14,701 nucleotides of DNA from an uncultured Verrucomicrobiota bacterium (lineage in GTDB: Bacteria; Verrucomicrobiota; Kiritimatiellia; CAIVKH01): contig CALBHI010000335.1 in the NCBI GenBank assembly GCA_937894535.1, forward strand, positions 1 to 14,701, given 5' to 3'. Made by a program: the position numbers and the translations under genes. Below are positions 7,144-14,093 of the stretch, piece after piece. Under the pieces are notes generated by a model. That model worked only from the letters and a program-made list of their open reading frames with translations. It ran no database searches and had not been told where the DNA came from. Every line of letters begins with the position of its first letter. The stretch's first letter is position 1.

Positions 7144-8775
7144 ATGCAACGACCGTTTTCCGATGAAATAGCCCGCCGCCGCACGTTTGCCATCATCTCC
7201 CACCCGGACGCCGGCAAGACCACCCTGACCGAGAAACTGCTCCTCTACGGCGGCGCCCTCCACCTCGCCGGCTCGGTGCGCGCCCGCAAGAACCAACGCT
7301 CCGCGACCTCGGACTGGATGGAACTGGAGAAGGAACGCGGCATCTCGATCACCTCGACCGTGCTGCAGTTCGAATACCGCGACCACTGCATCAACCTGCT
7401 CGACACGCCCGGCCACAAGGATTTCAGCGAGGATACCTACCGCGTACTGACCGCCGTGGACAGCGTGATCATGGTGATCGACGCCGCGAAGGGCATCGAG
7501 GAACGCACCCGCAAGCTGTTCGAGATCTGCCGCATGCGCGGCATCCCGATCTTCACCTTCATGAACAAGATGGACCGCCCGGCCCAGGACCCGCTGGCCC
7601 TGCTGGACGAACTGGAGAAGGTCCTGAACCTAGAAGCCTTTCCGGTGACCTGGCCGATGGGCAGCGGCGCGGAATTCCTCGGCGTGTATGACCGCATTGC
7701 CGGCCAGGTCCACACCTTCGAACGCACCATCGGCGGCCAGCACAAAGCCCCGGTGCGCGTGGCCGGCATCGACGACCCCTCGCTCGCCGCGCTGATGCAC
7801 CCGGAGACCTACGATCTCTGGAAACAGGAAGTGGAGATGCTGTCGGTGGCCGGGACCTCGTTCGACCGCGAACGCATCATGTCCGGATTGGTGACCCCCG
7901 TATTCTTCGGCAGCGCAATGACCAACTTCGGCATCCAACTCCTGCTCGACTACTTCATCGAGTACGGCGCCCCGCCCGCTCCGCGCAAGTCGACCGCCGG
8001 CGTGATCGACCCGACCCACCCCGGCTTTTCCGGGTTCGTCTTCAAGGTGCAGGCGAACATGAACCCGAAACACCGGGACACCCTCGCCTTCGTGCGCGTC
8101 TGCTCCGGCAAGTTCGTCAAGGACATGCAAGTCGCCGATCCCGAAACCGGCAAGATCATCCGCCTCGCCTACCCGCAGCGCATGTTCGGCCAGGAACGCG
8201 AAACCATGGAGGAAGCCTTCCCCGGCGATATCGTCGGCCTGGTGGCCCACCGGTCATTCCGCATCGGCGATACCCTGAGCGAAAACAAGGACATCCGGTA
8301 CCAGGAAATCCCCCGCTTCCCTCCGGAAGTCTTCGGTTACCTGCGCAATCCCAACCCGTCGAAGTTCAAGCAATTCAAGGCCGGGCTGGGCCAGTTGCTG
8401 AACGAGGGCGTCATCCAGGTCTTCAACCTGCCGGAAACCGTAAGCACCGCCCCGCTGCTCGGCGCGGTCGGCGCGCTCCAGTTCGATGTCGTACTCTACC
8501 GCCTGGAAACGGAATACAACGCTCCGGCCCGGCTGGAACCCGCCTCGTACAGCGTGATCCGCTGGCTGGATCCATCCCTGACCCAGGCCGATGTCGAGAA
8601 ACTCTACCTTGGCACCGGGGTGCAGGTGGCCCGCGACCTGCAGCAATGCCCGGTCGTGCTGTTCCCGAACAAGTGGACGATGGATTATTTCCGCGAGAAG
8701 AATCCCAAGATCGAACTGCACCTCGTTTCGCCCTCCCAGGCTCCGCTCCACAACGCGGCCGACGCCACCACCTGA
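7144..8775 (+). CDS. prfC: Peptide chain release factor 3 (RF3)
   Basis: This is a 543-residue translational GTPase; RF3 accelerates release of RF1/RF2 from the ribosome after termination. The N-terminus aligns with known RF3 (ARRRTFAIISHPDAGKTT). GTPase motifs are the P-loop at 19-26, a switch I region with ERGISITST, the switch II DTPGHKDF from D87, NKMD at 141-144, and a GSA block (FFGSAMTNFGIQ). Domain II (FKVQANMNPKHRDTLAFVRV) and the RF3-specific C-terminal domain (GALQFDVV, RLETEYNAP, NKWTMDYF) follow, and distinguish it from EF-G. Length is typical. The ATG is placed by this N-terminal match; GAGG lies only 2 nt upstream, an unusually tight spacing, so initiation may depend on coupling to the kinase gene. 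It is 9 bp upstream of the copper ATPase. Pairing with these genes has no obvious functional logic and may be transcriptional convenience. Confidence 0.97.
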   Translation: MQRPFSDEIARRRTFAIISHPDAGKTTLTEKLLLYGGALHLAGSVRARKNQRSATSDWMELEKERGISITSTVLQFEYRDHCINLLDTPGHKDFSEDTYRVLTAVDSVIMVIDAAKGIEERTRKLFEICRMRGIPIFTFMNKMDRPAQDPLALLDELEKVLNLEAFPVTWPMGSGAEFLGVYDRIAGQVHTFERTIGGQHKAPVRVAGIDDPSLAALMHPETYDLWKQEVEMLSVAGTSFDRERIMSGLVTPVFFGSAMTNFGIQLLLDYFIEYGAPPAPRKSTAGVIDPTHPGFSGFVFKVQANMNPKHRDTLAFVRVCSGKFVKDMQVADPETGKIIRLAYPQRMFGQERETMEEAFPGDIVGLVAHRSFRIGDTLSENKDIRYQEIPRFPPEVFGYLRNPNPSKFKQFKAGLGQLLNEGVIQVFNLPETVSTAPLLGAVGALQFDVVLYRLETEYNAPARLEPASYSVIRWLDPSLTQADVEKLYLGTGVQVARDLQQCPVVLFPNKWTMDYFREKNPKIELHLVSPSQAPLHNAADATT

Positions 8776-8784
8776 TTCCTGCCC

Positions 8785-10815
8785 ATGATCGACCGCCTGC
8801 CCCAGCGCCTCCGCTTGGCGGCGGCGCTGACCGCGCCGCTCGCCGCGGTGGAAATGAGCCGTCACCTGACCGGCCATGACCTGGCTTCCCACCATGCATC
8901 CACCGCGTGGAACTGGATCGCCGCCTCCCTCGCGACCATCGTCGTGCTGGCCGCCGGTTGGCCCCTGATCGAGAAGGGCTGGCTCTCCTACCGGCGCTGC
9001 CGCCTGAACATGTTTTCGATGATCGCACCGGGCGTGGTCATCACGTACGCGTACAGCCTGGCCGCGTTCCTCGCGCCGAACTGGTTCCCCGAAGCGTTCC
9101 GTGTGCATGGCACGGTCCCGGTCTATTTCGAAGCGGCGGCGATGATCGTGACCCTGGTCCTGCTTGGCCAATGGCTGGAAGACCGGGCCGAACGCCGCAC
9201 CGGCGATGCCCTCGCCACCCTCGGACGCCTGCAACCCGCCCGGGCCAGCGTGTTGCGCAACGGCGTCGAGGAGCAAGTCCCGGTCGATGACCTTCTGGTC
9301 GGCGAACACTTGGTGCTGCGCGGCGGGGACCGGGTGCCGATCGATGGCGTGATCCTGTCCGGCGCCGCGACCATCGACGAGAGCATGCTCACCGGCGAAC
9401 CGTTCGGGGTAACCCGCCTTCCGGGCGAACACGTGGCGGGCGGCACCCTCGTCGTCGAAGGCTCCGCCATCGTGCGCGCCGAACAGGTCGGCGAACACAC
9501 CACCCTCGCCCGCATCATCGCCATGGTCCGGGATGCCCAGGCCAGCCGCGCCCCGATCCAGCGCGTGGCCGACCGCATCACGGGAAAACTTGTGCCGATG
9601 GTCCTGCTGCTCGCTGCCTCCACGTTCCTCGTTTGGTGGCGCATTGGCCCGCAACCGGCCGCCTGGTATGGGCTCGTTCATGCCGTCACCGTGCTGATGA
9701 TCACCTGTCCCTGCGCCCTCGGCCTCGCCACCCCCCTCTCCATCGTTACCGGTCTCGGCCGCGGCGCGGTGGCCGGCATCCTGATCAAGGACGCGGCCCA
9801 TTTGGAACGGCTCGCCTCGGTCACCACCGTGCTGCTCGACAAGACCGGCACACTGACGTCCGGACGACCGGTGCTTCACGCCTGTGTGCCCGTGGAAACC
9901 GGACAAGAAGGATGGGTGTTGAAAGCCTCAGCCTCGGTCGAATACTGGAGCCGGCACCCGATGGCCTCGGCCATCGTGGACGGTGCGCGCGCCTGGGGGC
10001 TCGCCATCGAACCTGCGCAGGAGTTCCGGTCGGAGATCGGCCAGGGCGTCAGCGGCCAGGTCGGCGGAATCACCATCCGGGTAGGCCGGCGCGGCTGGCT
10101 CGACGTGGAGGACGAACAACCCTTCGCCGCCTTCGACCAGATCGTTCGACGCTACGAGGAGGAAGGGCGCACCGTGGTATGGGTTGCGGCGGAACGACGG
10201 TTGGCCGGCCTGTTGGTCATCGCCGACACCTTGAAACCCCATGCGGCCGAGGCGATTCGCGCCCTTGAACGGCGCGGTATCACCTCGGTCATGGTCACCG
10301 GCGACCACGAACACGCGGCCCACAATGTGGCCCGGCAACTCGGTATCCGTGCGGTCATGGCCGGCGTCCTGCCCGAACACAAGGCGGAGGCGGTGGCGGC
10401 ACGCAAGCGGCAGGGCGGTGTGGTGGCCATGGTGGGCGACGGCATCAACGATGCGCCTGCGCTCGCCGTGGCCGATATCGGCATTGCCATGGGGACAGGT
10501 ACGGCCGTGGCGATGGCCAGCGGTCAGATCAACCTGCTGCACGGCGACATCCTCGGCCTTGTCCGGGCCATCGATCTCAGCCGGGCGGTCATGCGCAACA
10601 TCCGGCAAAACCTGTTCTTCGCCTTTGCCTACAATGCGGTGATGATTCCCCTCGCCGCCGGGGCGCTGTTCCCGTGGACGGGCTGGATGCTGACGCCCAT
10701 GCTGGCCAGTGCGGCGATGAGCGCGAGTTCCATCACGGTGATCCTGAATGCGCTCCGCCTGCGCCGGCTCGATCTCGATGCGGGGATCAACGGATCTCCA
10801 CGCCGAGCAGCGTGA
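8785..10815 (+). CDS. Cu(I)-type P1B ATPase lacking an N-terminal metal-binding domain
   Basis: This is a 676-residue heavy-metal P-type ATPase of the inner membrane that should export Cu(I) from the cytoplasm using ATP. Visible elements: two leading hydrophobic helices (about 8-25 and 42-63), a helix pair ending near 130, the actuator TGE at 203-205, CPC at 308-310 in the transport helix, the DKTGT phosphorylation site at D352, the HP dipeptide at H391, GDGIND with D552 and D556, then YN at 616-617 and MSASS at 645-649 in the last helices. CPC plus YN plus MxxSS is the P1B-1 (CopA-like) signature and argues against Zn/Cd transport. The usual cytoplasmic HMA domain with CxxC is absent: the protein starts within about 10 residues of the first membrane helix. 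The loop between the first two helices is histidine-rich (RHLTGHDLASHH). No ribosome site is seen before the ATG, 9 bp after prfC, so translation is probably coupled. Its 3' end overlaps the opposing phosphatase gene by 29 bp. Confidence 0.93.
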   Translation: MIDRLPQRLRLAAALTAPLAAVEMSRHLTGHDLASHHASTAWNWIAASLATIVVLAAGWPLIEKGWLSYRRCRLNMFSMIAPGVVITYAYSLAAFLAPNWFPEAFRVHGTVPVYFEAAAMIVTLVLLGQWLEDRAERRTGDALATLGRLQPARASVLRNGVEEQVPVDDLLVGEHLVLRGGDRVPIDGVILSGAATIDESMLTGEPFGVTRLPGEHVAGGTLVVEGSAIVRAEQVGEHTTLARIIAMVRDAQASRAPIQRVADRITGKLVPMVLLLAASTFLVWWRIGPQPAAWYGLVHAVTVLMITCPCALGLATPLSIVTGLGRGAVAGILIKDAAHLERLASVTTVLLDKTGTLTSGRPVLHACVPVETGQEGWVLKASASVEYWSRHPMASAIVDGARAWGLAIEPAQEFRSEIGQGVSGQVGGITIRVGRRGWLDVEDEQPFAAFDQIVRRYEEEGRTVVWVAAERRLAGLLVIADTLKPHAAEAIRALERRGITSVMVTGDHEHAAHNVARQLGIRAVMAGVLPEHKAEAVAARKRQGGVVAMVGDGINDAPALAVADIGIAMGTGTAVAMASGQINLLHGDILGLVRAIDLSRAVMRNIRQNLFFAFAYNAVMIPLAAGALFPWTGWMLTPMLASAAMSASSITVILNALRLRRLDLDAGINGSPRRAA

Positions 10816-12361
10816 AATCGTCATGGGCTGGCGCTCCACCGCGGTGGCTTGCCACCGCCTCGCGAATCGCTTCATTCAACCGGACGGCATTCACCGAACC
10901 GAATGAACCCACCACCCCGAGCAACCGGTCCTCGGAAAAGGCTTCTCCGGCCCGGTTCGTCGCCGCAGTCAATCCGTCGGTGTAGAACAGGACCAGATCC
11001 CCGGCGTCCACCGCTTGCGACGTGCAGGTGTATTCCTGGTCCGCAGATAGCCCGAGTGGTGCCCCGTTCTTCACCTGGCACCAATGAGCGGATTGCTGGC
11101 GGGCACAATAGATCGCCGGATGCGGATGTCCCGCACTGGCCAGCAGCAACCGGTTTTGCAACAGATCGAAGACGCCATAGATCAGCGTGATGCTTTCCCC
11201 CTTGGGGATTTCCTTGTGCAACAACTGGTTGATGGATCGCAACACGACATCCGGCCGGGTCATGTCCACGAACAAGGAGGCCGTGCCCGCCGCCCGCTGC
11301 TGACGGACCGTCGCCACCGCCATGTGCAACAAGCCGGAGACCAGCGCCGCACTGACCCCGCGCCCCCCCACATCGGCCATGTACAAGCCGATATGGTCCT
11401 GATCGATCTCAAAGACATCGTAGAGATCACCGCCCATGACCTCGCAGGTCAGGTAATACTGATCAAACACGATGCGGTCATGGCGCGGAAACCGTGTCGG
11501 CAGCATTCCCTGTTGCACCCGCTGGGCCAGCCTCAATTCGGCATCGAACTTCGCATTCATCCGGGCCAGTTCCTGGTTGGCCGCGCGCAGCATGTCATTG
11601 CGCTGGATCAACTCGGCGCTCAACAGGGATATCCGCTGGTACGCCTCGCTCTGCTTCTGGTAGAGCATGAACACGCAGACAATCAGTAGGCACAAGACCA
11701 GCCACACCACGAACACCACCCCCTGCATGGCCAGCAACTTGCGGCCGACGGTCTGGGCGGTAATGTCGGCCCCGACGATCCCGACCACCACACCGTCTGC
11801 ATCACGGATCGGCGCATAACCGGAAATCAGGTCCGGATACGGCGGGTCGGGCGTGACATGGTAGTCGGCGGTCGGACCATAAAAGGCATTGATCAATTCA
11901 GGTGAGCGCACCGCATTGTAGGGCGTTCCCAACGGCTCAAAACGCTCTTCCGGATCGATCATCCCGTTGTTATTGCTATCACGGGACGACTGATCGACCG
12001 CATACTCCACGATCCACGCCGAGGCGAGTGGATTCGTGGAACGCATCATGGTGTAGACATAACGAACATCGGGATTGTCCACCGCGACCCGGTTCAGGAA
12101 TTGCTGCACGGCGCGGAAGGCCGACTGATCGGCATCCTCGCGTCGCACGATCCGGGCAAAGGCATCCTGCGGCAAGCCCGCCGAGGTGGCGATGGCCACG
12201 CCCATGGCATGCGCCCGCACTTCGTTGATGATCGAACGTTTGCCGACCAGGTAGAGCAGGACGAACGGCAGGGAGACGCATACGCACAGGGTGAACAACC
12301 CGATCATACGGCTGCGTTGTTGATGTGCGTTGGCCATGTTTCGCGGACCATCCGGCCGCAT
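10787..12361 (-). CDS. Membrane-anchored SpoIIE/PP2C phosphatase with periplasmic Cache-like sensor and EF-hand loop
   Basis: This is 524 residues from the ATG at 12361; an in-frame GTG at 12370 and an ATG at 12337 are alternatives, none with a strong ribosome site. One membrane helix (about 19-40) and a second (about 214-234) bracket a ~170-residue extracytoplasmic domain. That domain has VRYVYTMM, the loop DSNNNGMIDPEE (128-139) and SGYAPIRDADGVVVGIVGADI near its end, a pattern of dCache sensor domains. A coiled-coil (about 235-285) links it to a PP2C/SpoIIE domain starting QQGMLP, with metal-binding aspartates in GGDLYD (D312, D315), MADVGGRG (D330), FYTDGL and HDDFTLL. All are present, so Ser/Thr protein phosphatase activity is expected, usually on an anti-sigma-factor antagonist or similar partner. 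No such partner is in the window. It is 26 bp (ATG) downstream of the HEAT gene and probably co-transcribed. The domain call is firm; ligand and substrate are unknown. Confidence 0.93.
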   Translation of the reverse strand: MRPDGPRNMANAHQQRSRMIGLFTLCVCVSLPFVLLYLVGKRSIINEVRAHAMGVAIATSAGLPQDAFARIVRREDADQSAFRAVQQFLNRVAVDNPDVRYVYTMMRSTNPLASAWIVEYAVDQSSRDSNNNGMIDPEERFEPLGTPYNAVRSPELINAFYGPTADYHVTPDPPYPDLISGYAPIRDADGVVVGIVGADITAQTVGRKLLAMQGVVFVVWLVLCLLIVCVFMLYQKQSEAYQRISLLSAELIQRNDMLRAANQELARMNAKFDAELRLAQRVQQGMLPTRFPRHDRIVFDQYYLTCEVMGGDLYDVFEIDQDHIGLYMADVGGRGVSAALVSGLLHMAVATVRQQRAAGTASLFVDMTRPDVVLRSINQLLHKEIPKGESITLIYGVFDLLQNRLLLASAGHPHPAIYCARQQSAHWCQVKNGAPLGLSADQEYTCTSQAVDAGDLVLFYTDGLTAATNRAGEAFSEDRLLGVVGSFGSVNAVRLNEAIREAVASHRGGAPAHDDFTLLGVEIR

Positions 12362-12387
12362 ACCGCGCACAACCTGTTCCGCGGTGC

Positions 12388-13029
12388 TCAGCCTATGCGG
12401 GAAAGGATAAGGAGGATTTGCTCGTCTGTGAAGGGATTATATGGATCCTTCTTGGCGCGCAACACCCGCTCGAAGTCCGATTTGAACCGGGCCGAGCGCG
12501 TGGCCGAGGAGCCGCGCAACTCATCGGCAAGACCATCCACCCCGCGTTCCTTGGCGACACGGTGGAACAGGTGCAGCAGGGTTCCGTGCTGATGCTCCTT
12601 GCCCATCGCCCGCACGAGCAACGGGATGGTGCGCCGGAAGTCGATGTCGGCCAAGGCCTCGATCGCCTCCATCTCCTGGTCGGAATCGACAAACCGCTCA
12701 ACCGCCTCGTAGGCCTCAGCCGTATGGTAACGCCGCAAGGCCTGGATCAAGGTGCGGGTGACCTGGTTGGTGATCGTTTCCCGGTCGAGCCGGCCGGCCA
12801 ACACCGGCACAGCGGACGGAACATCAACCACCGTGCACAGCAGGATATCGACCAGGGACCCCTCCTGCATCAGCCGCCGGAGCGCAAGCGCCCGCACATG
12901 CTCCTTCTCGGCGGGCGATAACGGCTCGACATAGGCACGCAGGGAGGCGAGCAGCTCAAAATCCTCGCTGTAGTAGTGGGCGTGGACCATCTGCTCAATT
13001 TCGTTGCTGATTTCCTGATCGGATCGCAT
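12388..13029 (-). CDS. HEAT-repeat-like helical protein
   Basis: This is 213 residues from the ATG at 13029. The frame stays open for another 219 codons upstream, but that part is antisense to the divergent outer-membrane gene and has no plausible domain, so the start is put at MRSDQEISNEIEQM. The protein is all-helical in appearance, with paired amphipathic helices at about 85-105 (TNQVTRTLIQALRRY), 110-135 (AYEAVERFVDSDQEMEAIEAL) and 137-165 (TIPLLVRAMG... LLHLFHRVAKE), which fit HEAT-like repeats used in protein docking. There are no signal peptide, membrane helix or catalytic motif, so it is probably cytoplasmic. It shares a transcript with the phosphatase downstream and may be its regulator or scaffold; this is inference from position. 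No Shine-Dalgarno is present, but a promoter lies such that transcription could begin at the ATG itself. Confidence 0.85.
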   Translation of the reverse strand: MRSDQEISNEIEQMVHAHYYSEDFELLASLRAYVEPLSPAEKEHVRALALRRLMQEGSLVDILLCTVVDVPSAVPVLAGRLDRETITNQVTRTLIQALRRYHTAEAYEAVERFVDSDQEMEAIEALADIDFRRTIPLLVRAMGKEHQHGTLLHLFHRVAKERGVDGLADELRGSSATRSARFKSDFERVLRAKKDPYNPFTDEQILLILSRIG

Positions 13030-13032
13030 ACC

Positions 13033-13041
13033 GTACTGTAC
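13033..13041. promoter_or_regulatory. GTACTGTAC palindrome centred between divergent start codons
   Basis: The 9-base palindrome is centred at 13037, exactly midway between the ATG at 13029 on the minus strand and the ATG at 13045 on the plus strand. It provides TACTGT (13034-13039) as a weak -10 for the plus strand and TACAGT (13040-13035) for the minus strand, each 5 nt from its start codon. No good plus-strand -35 is visible at the right distance. It could also be an operator half-site pair. Confidence 0.45.
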
Positions 13042-13062
13042 TTCATGACGCGCGCAGGTCAA
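13035..13062 (-). promoter_or_regulatory. Predicted leaderless promoter of the HEAT-SpoIIE unit
   Basis: On the minus strand TTGACC (13062-13057, five of six consensus bases) is followed after 16 bp by TACAGT (13040-13035, four of six), and the A of the HEAT-gene ATG is the sixth base after the -10 box. Transcription starting at the usual distance would begin at or next to the start codon, matching the lack of a ribosome site. The promoter lies inside the signal-peptide coding region of the divergent gene. Confidence 0.5.
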
Positions 13063-14076
13063 TGGGTGGTCGCGGTGTTGCTGGTCGCAGCCGGAGGATG
13101 GATTCCGTCCGGTTTGGCCGGGGAGACCACCCATGCGCCCGTGCTGCCTGACATCACCCTTCCCGCCAGCAGCAATGCCCCGGCCTACACGCCGTGGTGC
13201 ACCAACAACCCGACCTACCGCTCGACCTCGAACCGGCTGGCTCGCTGGCACAGCAAGTGGTCGTCCAACGTGGTGGATGTCGCGGAATACATCGACCGGT
13301 TCTACGGCGAAGAACGCCTGGAGGATGAAAGCAACGATACCCGGATCAAACTGTCGGGGGGGATCCAGTTCCGCGAAGAGGATTCGCCGAAGTACATCCA
13401 TCGCATCAACCTGCGCTTGCAGCTCCCCTATACGTCCAAAAAACTCAAACTGGTGTTCGAGGACATCGTTGATCCGGACCCCGAAGACCGGGACCAGTTC
13501 GACGCGGTCGGGCTGAACAACACCGACCCGAACGCGGCCCTGCGCTATTCGATCAAGGAGAAACGCAAGGTGCGGATCGACGCCGACCTCGGCGCGCGTT
13601 TCAGCAGTCCCTGGCAGCTGTACCTGCGGCTGCGCGGAACCCGGTTGTACGAGATCACGCCGAAGTGGGATGCACGCCTGACCCAAAAAGTGACGTGGTT
13701 CACCGATGATGGCTGGGTCACGTTATCGGAGGTCCAGTTCAACAAGAAAATGGGGTGGGACTGGCTGCTCCGGTTCAACTCCGAACTGGAATGGCGGCAG
13801 GACCGCGACGGCGTACGGCCAGCCCAGCAGGTGAGCGTGTTCAAGACCTTCAGCCGGCGGAGGTCGCTGCGCCTCGATGTCGGCGGAAGCTGGCCCGAGT
13901 ACCCGGACGTCGTGGACCGGCGTTATTACGTATCCCTGACCCACCGTCGGCTGGTGCACAGCAACTGGCTGTACTTCGAGATCAAACCCGGCGTGGAATT
14001 TCCCGAGGAAGACGAGTACGACGAACGGTTCTACCTAAAGTTCCAGTTCGACCTGATTCTCGGCAAGGTGGATTAG
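13045..14076 (+). CDS. Exported beta-rich protein, probably an outer-membrane beta-barrel
   Basis: This is 343 residues from the ATG at 13045; the frame extends back to a GTG at 12976, but only the inner start gives a clean signal peptide (MTRAGQWVVAVLLVAAGGW, likely cleaved after GLA near residue 25). The mature protein has a polar N-terminal region with the only cysteine (TPWC), a short helical stretch (NVVDVAEYIDRFYGEERL), then about a dozen alternating polar/hydrophobic, aromatic-edged strands, such as HRINLRLQLPYT, KLKLVFEDIV, PWQLYLRLRGTRLYEI, WDWLLRFNSELEWRQ, RRYYVSLTHRRLVH and NWLYFEIKPGVEF, ending in FYLKFQFDLIL. This is the pattern of an outer-membrane barrel. I do not recognise a named family and no enzyme motif is evident. 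There is no ribosome site before the ATG. It is divergent from the HEAT gene and ends 14 bp from leuS. Confidence 0.8.
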   Translation: MTRAGQWVVAVLLVAAGGWIPSGLAGETTHAPVLPDITLPASSNAPAYTPWCTNNPTYRSTSNRLARWHSKWSSNVVDVAEYIDRFYGEERLEDESNDTRIKLSGGIQFREEDSPKYIHRINLRLQLPYTSKKLKLVFEDIVDPDPEDRDQFDAVGLNNTDPNAALRYSIKEKRKVRIDADLGARFSSPWQLYLRLRGTRLYEITPKWDARLTQKVTWFTDDGWVTLSEVQFNKKMGWDWLLRFNSELEWRQDRDGVRPAQQVSVFKTFSRRRSLRLDVGGSWPEYPDVVDRRYYVSLTHRRLVHSNWLYFEIKPGVEFPEEDEYDERFYLKFQFDLILGKVD

Positions 14077-14093
14077 CCCGAGTACCGGGGCTA
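14074..14093. terminator. Short hairpin joining two convergent stop codons (weak terminator candidate)
   Basis: TAGCCC (14074-14079) pairs with GGGCTA (14088-14093) around an 8-nt loop. The TAG of the plus-strand gene and the TAG of leuS on the minus strand are the two ends of this stem. No T-run follows on either side, so intrinsic termination is uncertain. Confidence 0.3.

Noticed and set aside
8254..9906. A 550-codon minus-strand open frame across prfC and the copper ATPase
   Set aside because: It spans two well-identified genes, has shadow-type composition (His, Gly, Gln, Arg) and contains no recognisable motif.
10799..10814. CACGC-GCGTG hairpin at the ATPase 3' end as a terminator
   Set aside because: The stem is only 5 bp, lies within both coding regions and has no T-run on either strand.
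12976..13044. Upstream GTG start for the exported barrel protein
   Set aside because: It would put 23 residues before a clean signal peptide and overlap the opposite gene further. The ATG at 13045 starts the signal peptide directly.
13030..13686. N-terminal extension of the HEAT protein by 219 residues
   Set aside because: It is fully antisense to the exported barrel gene and its composition is unlike the helical HEAT part. The inner ATG at 13029 has a promoter ending at the correct distance.
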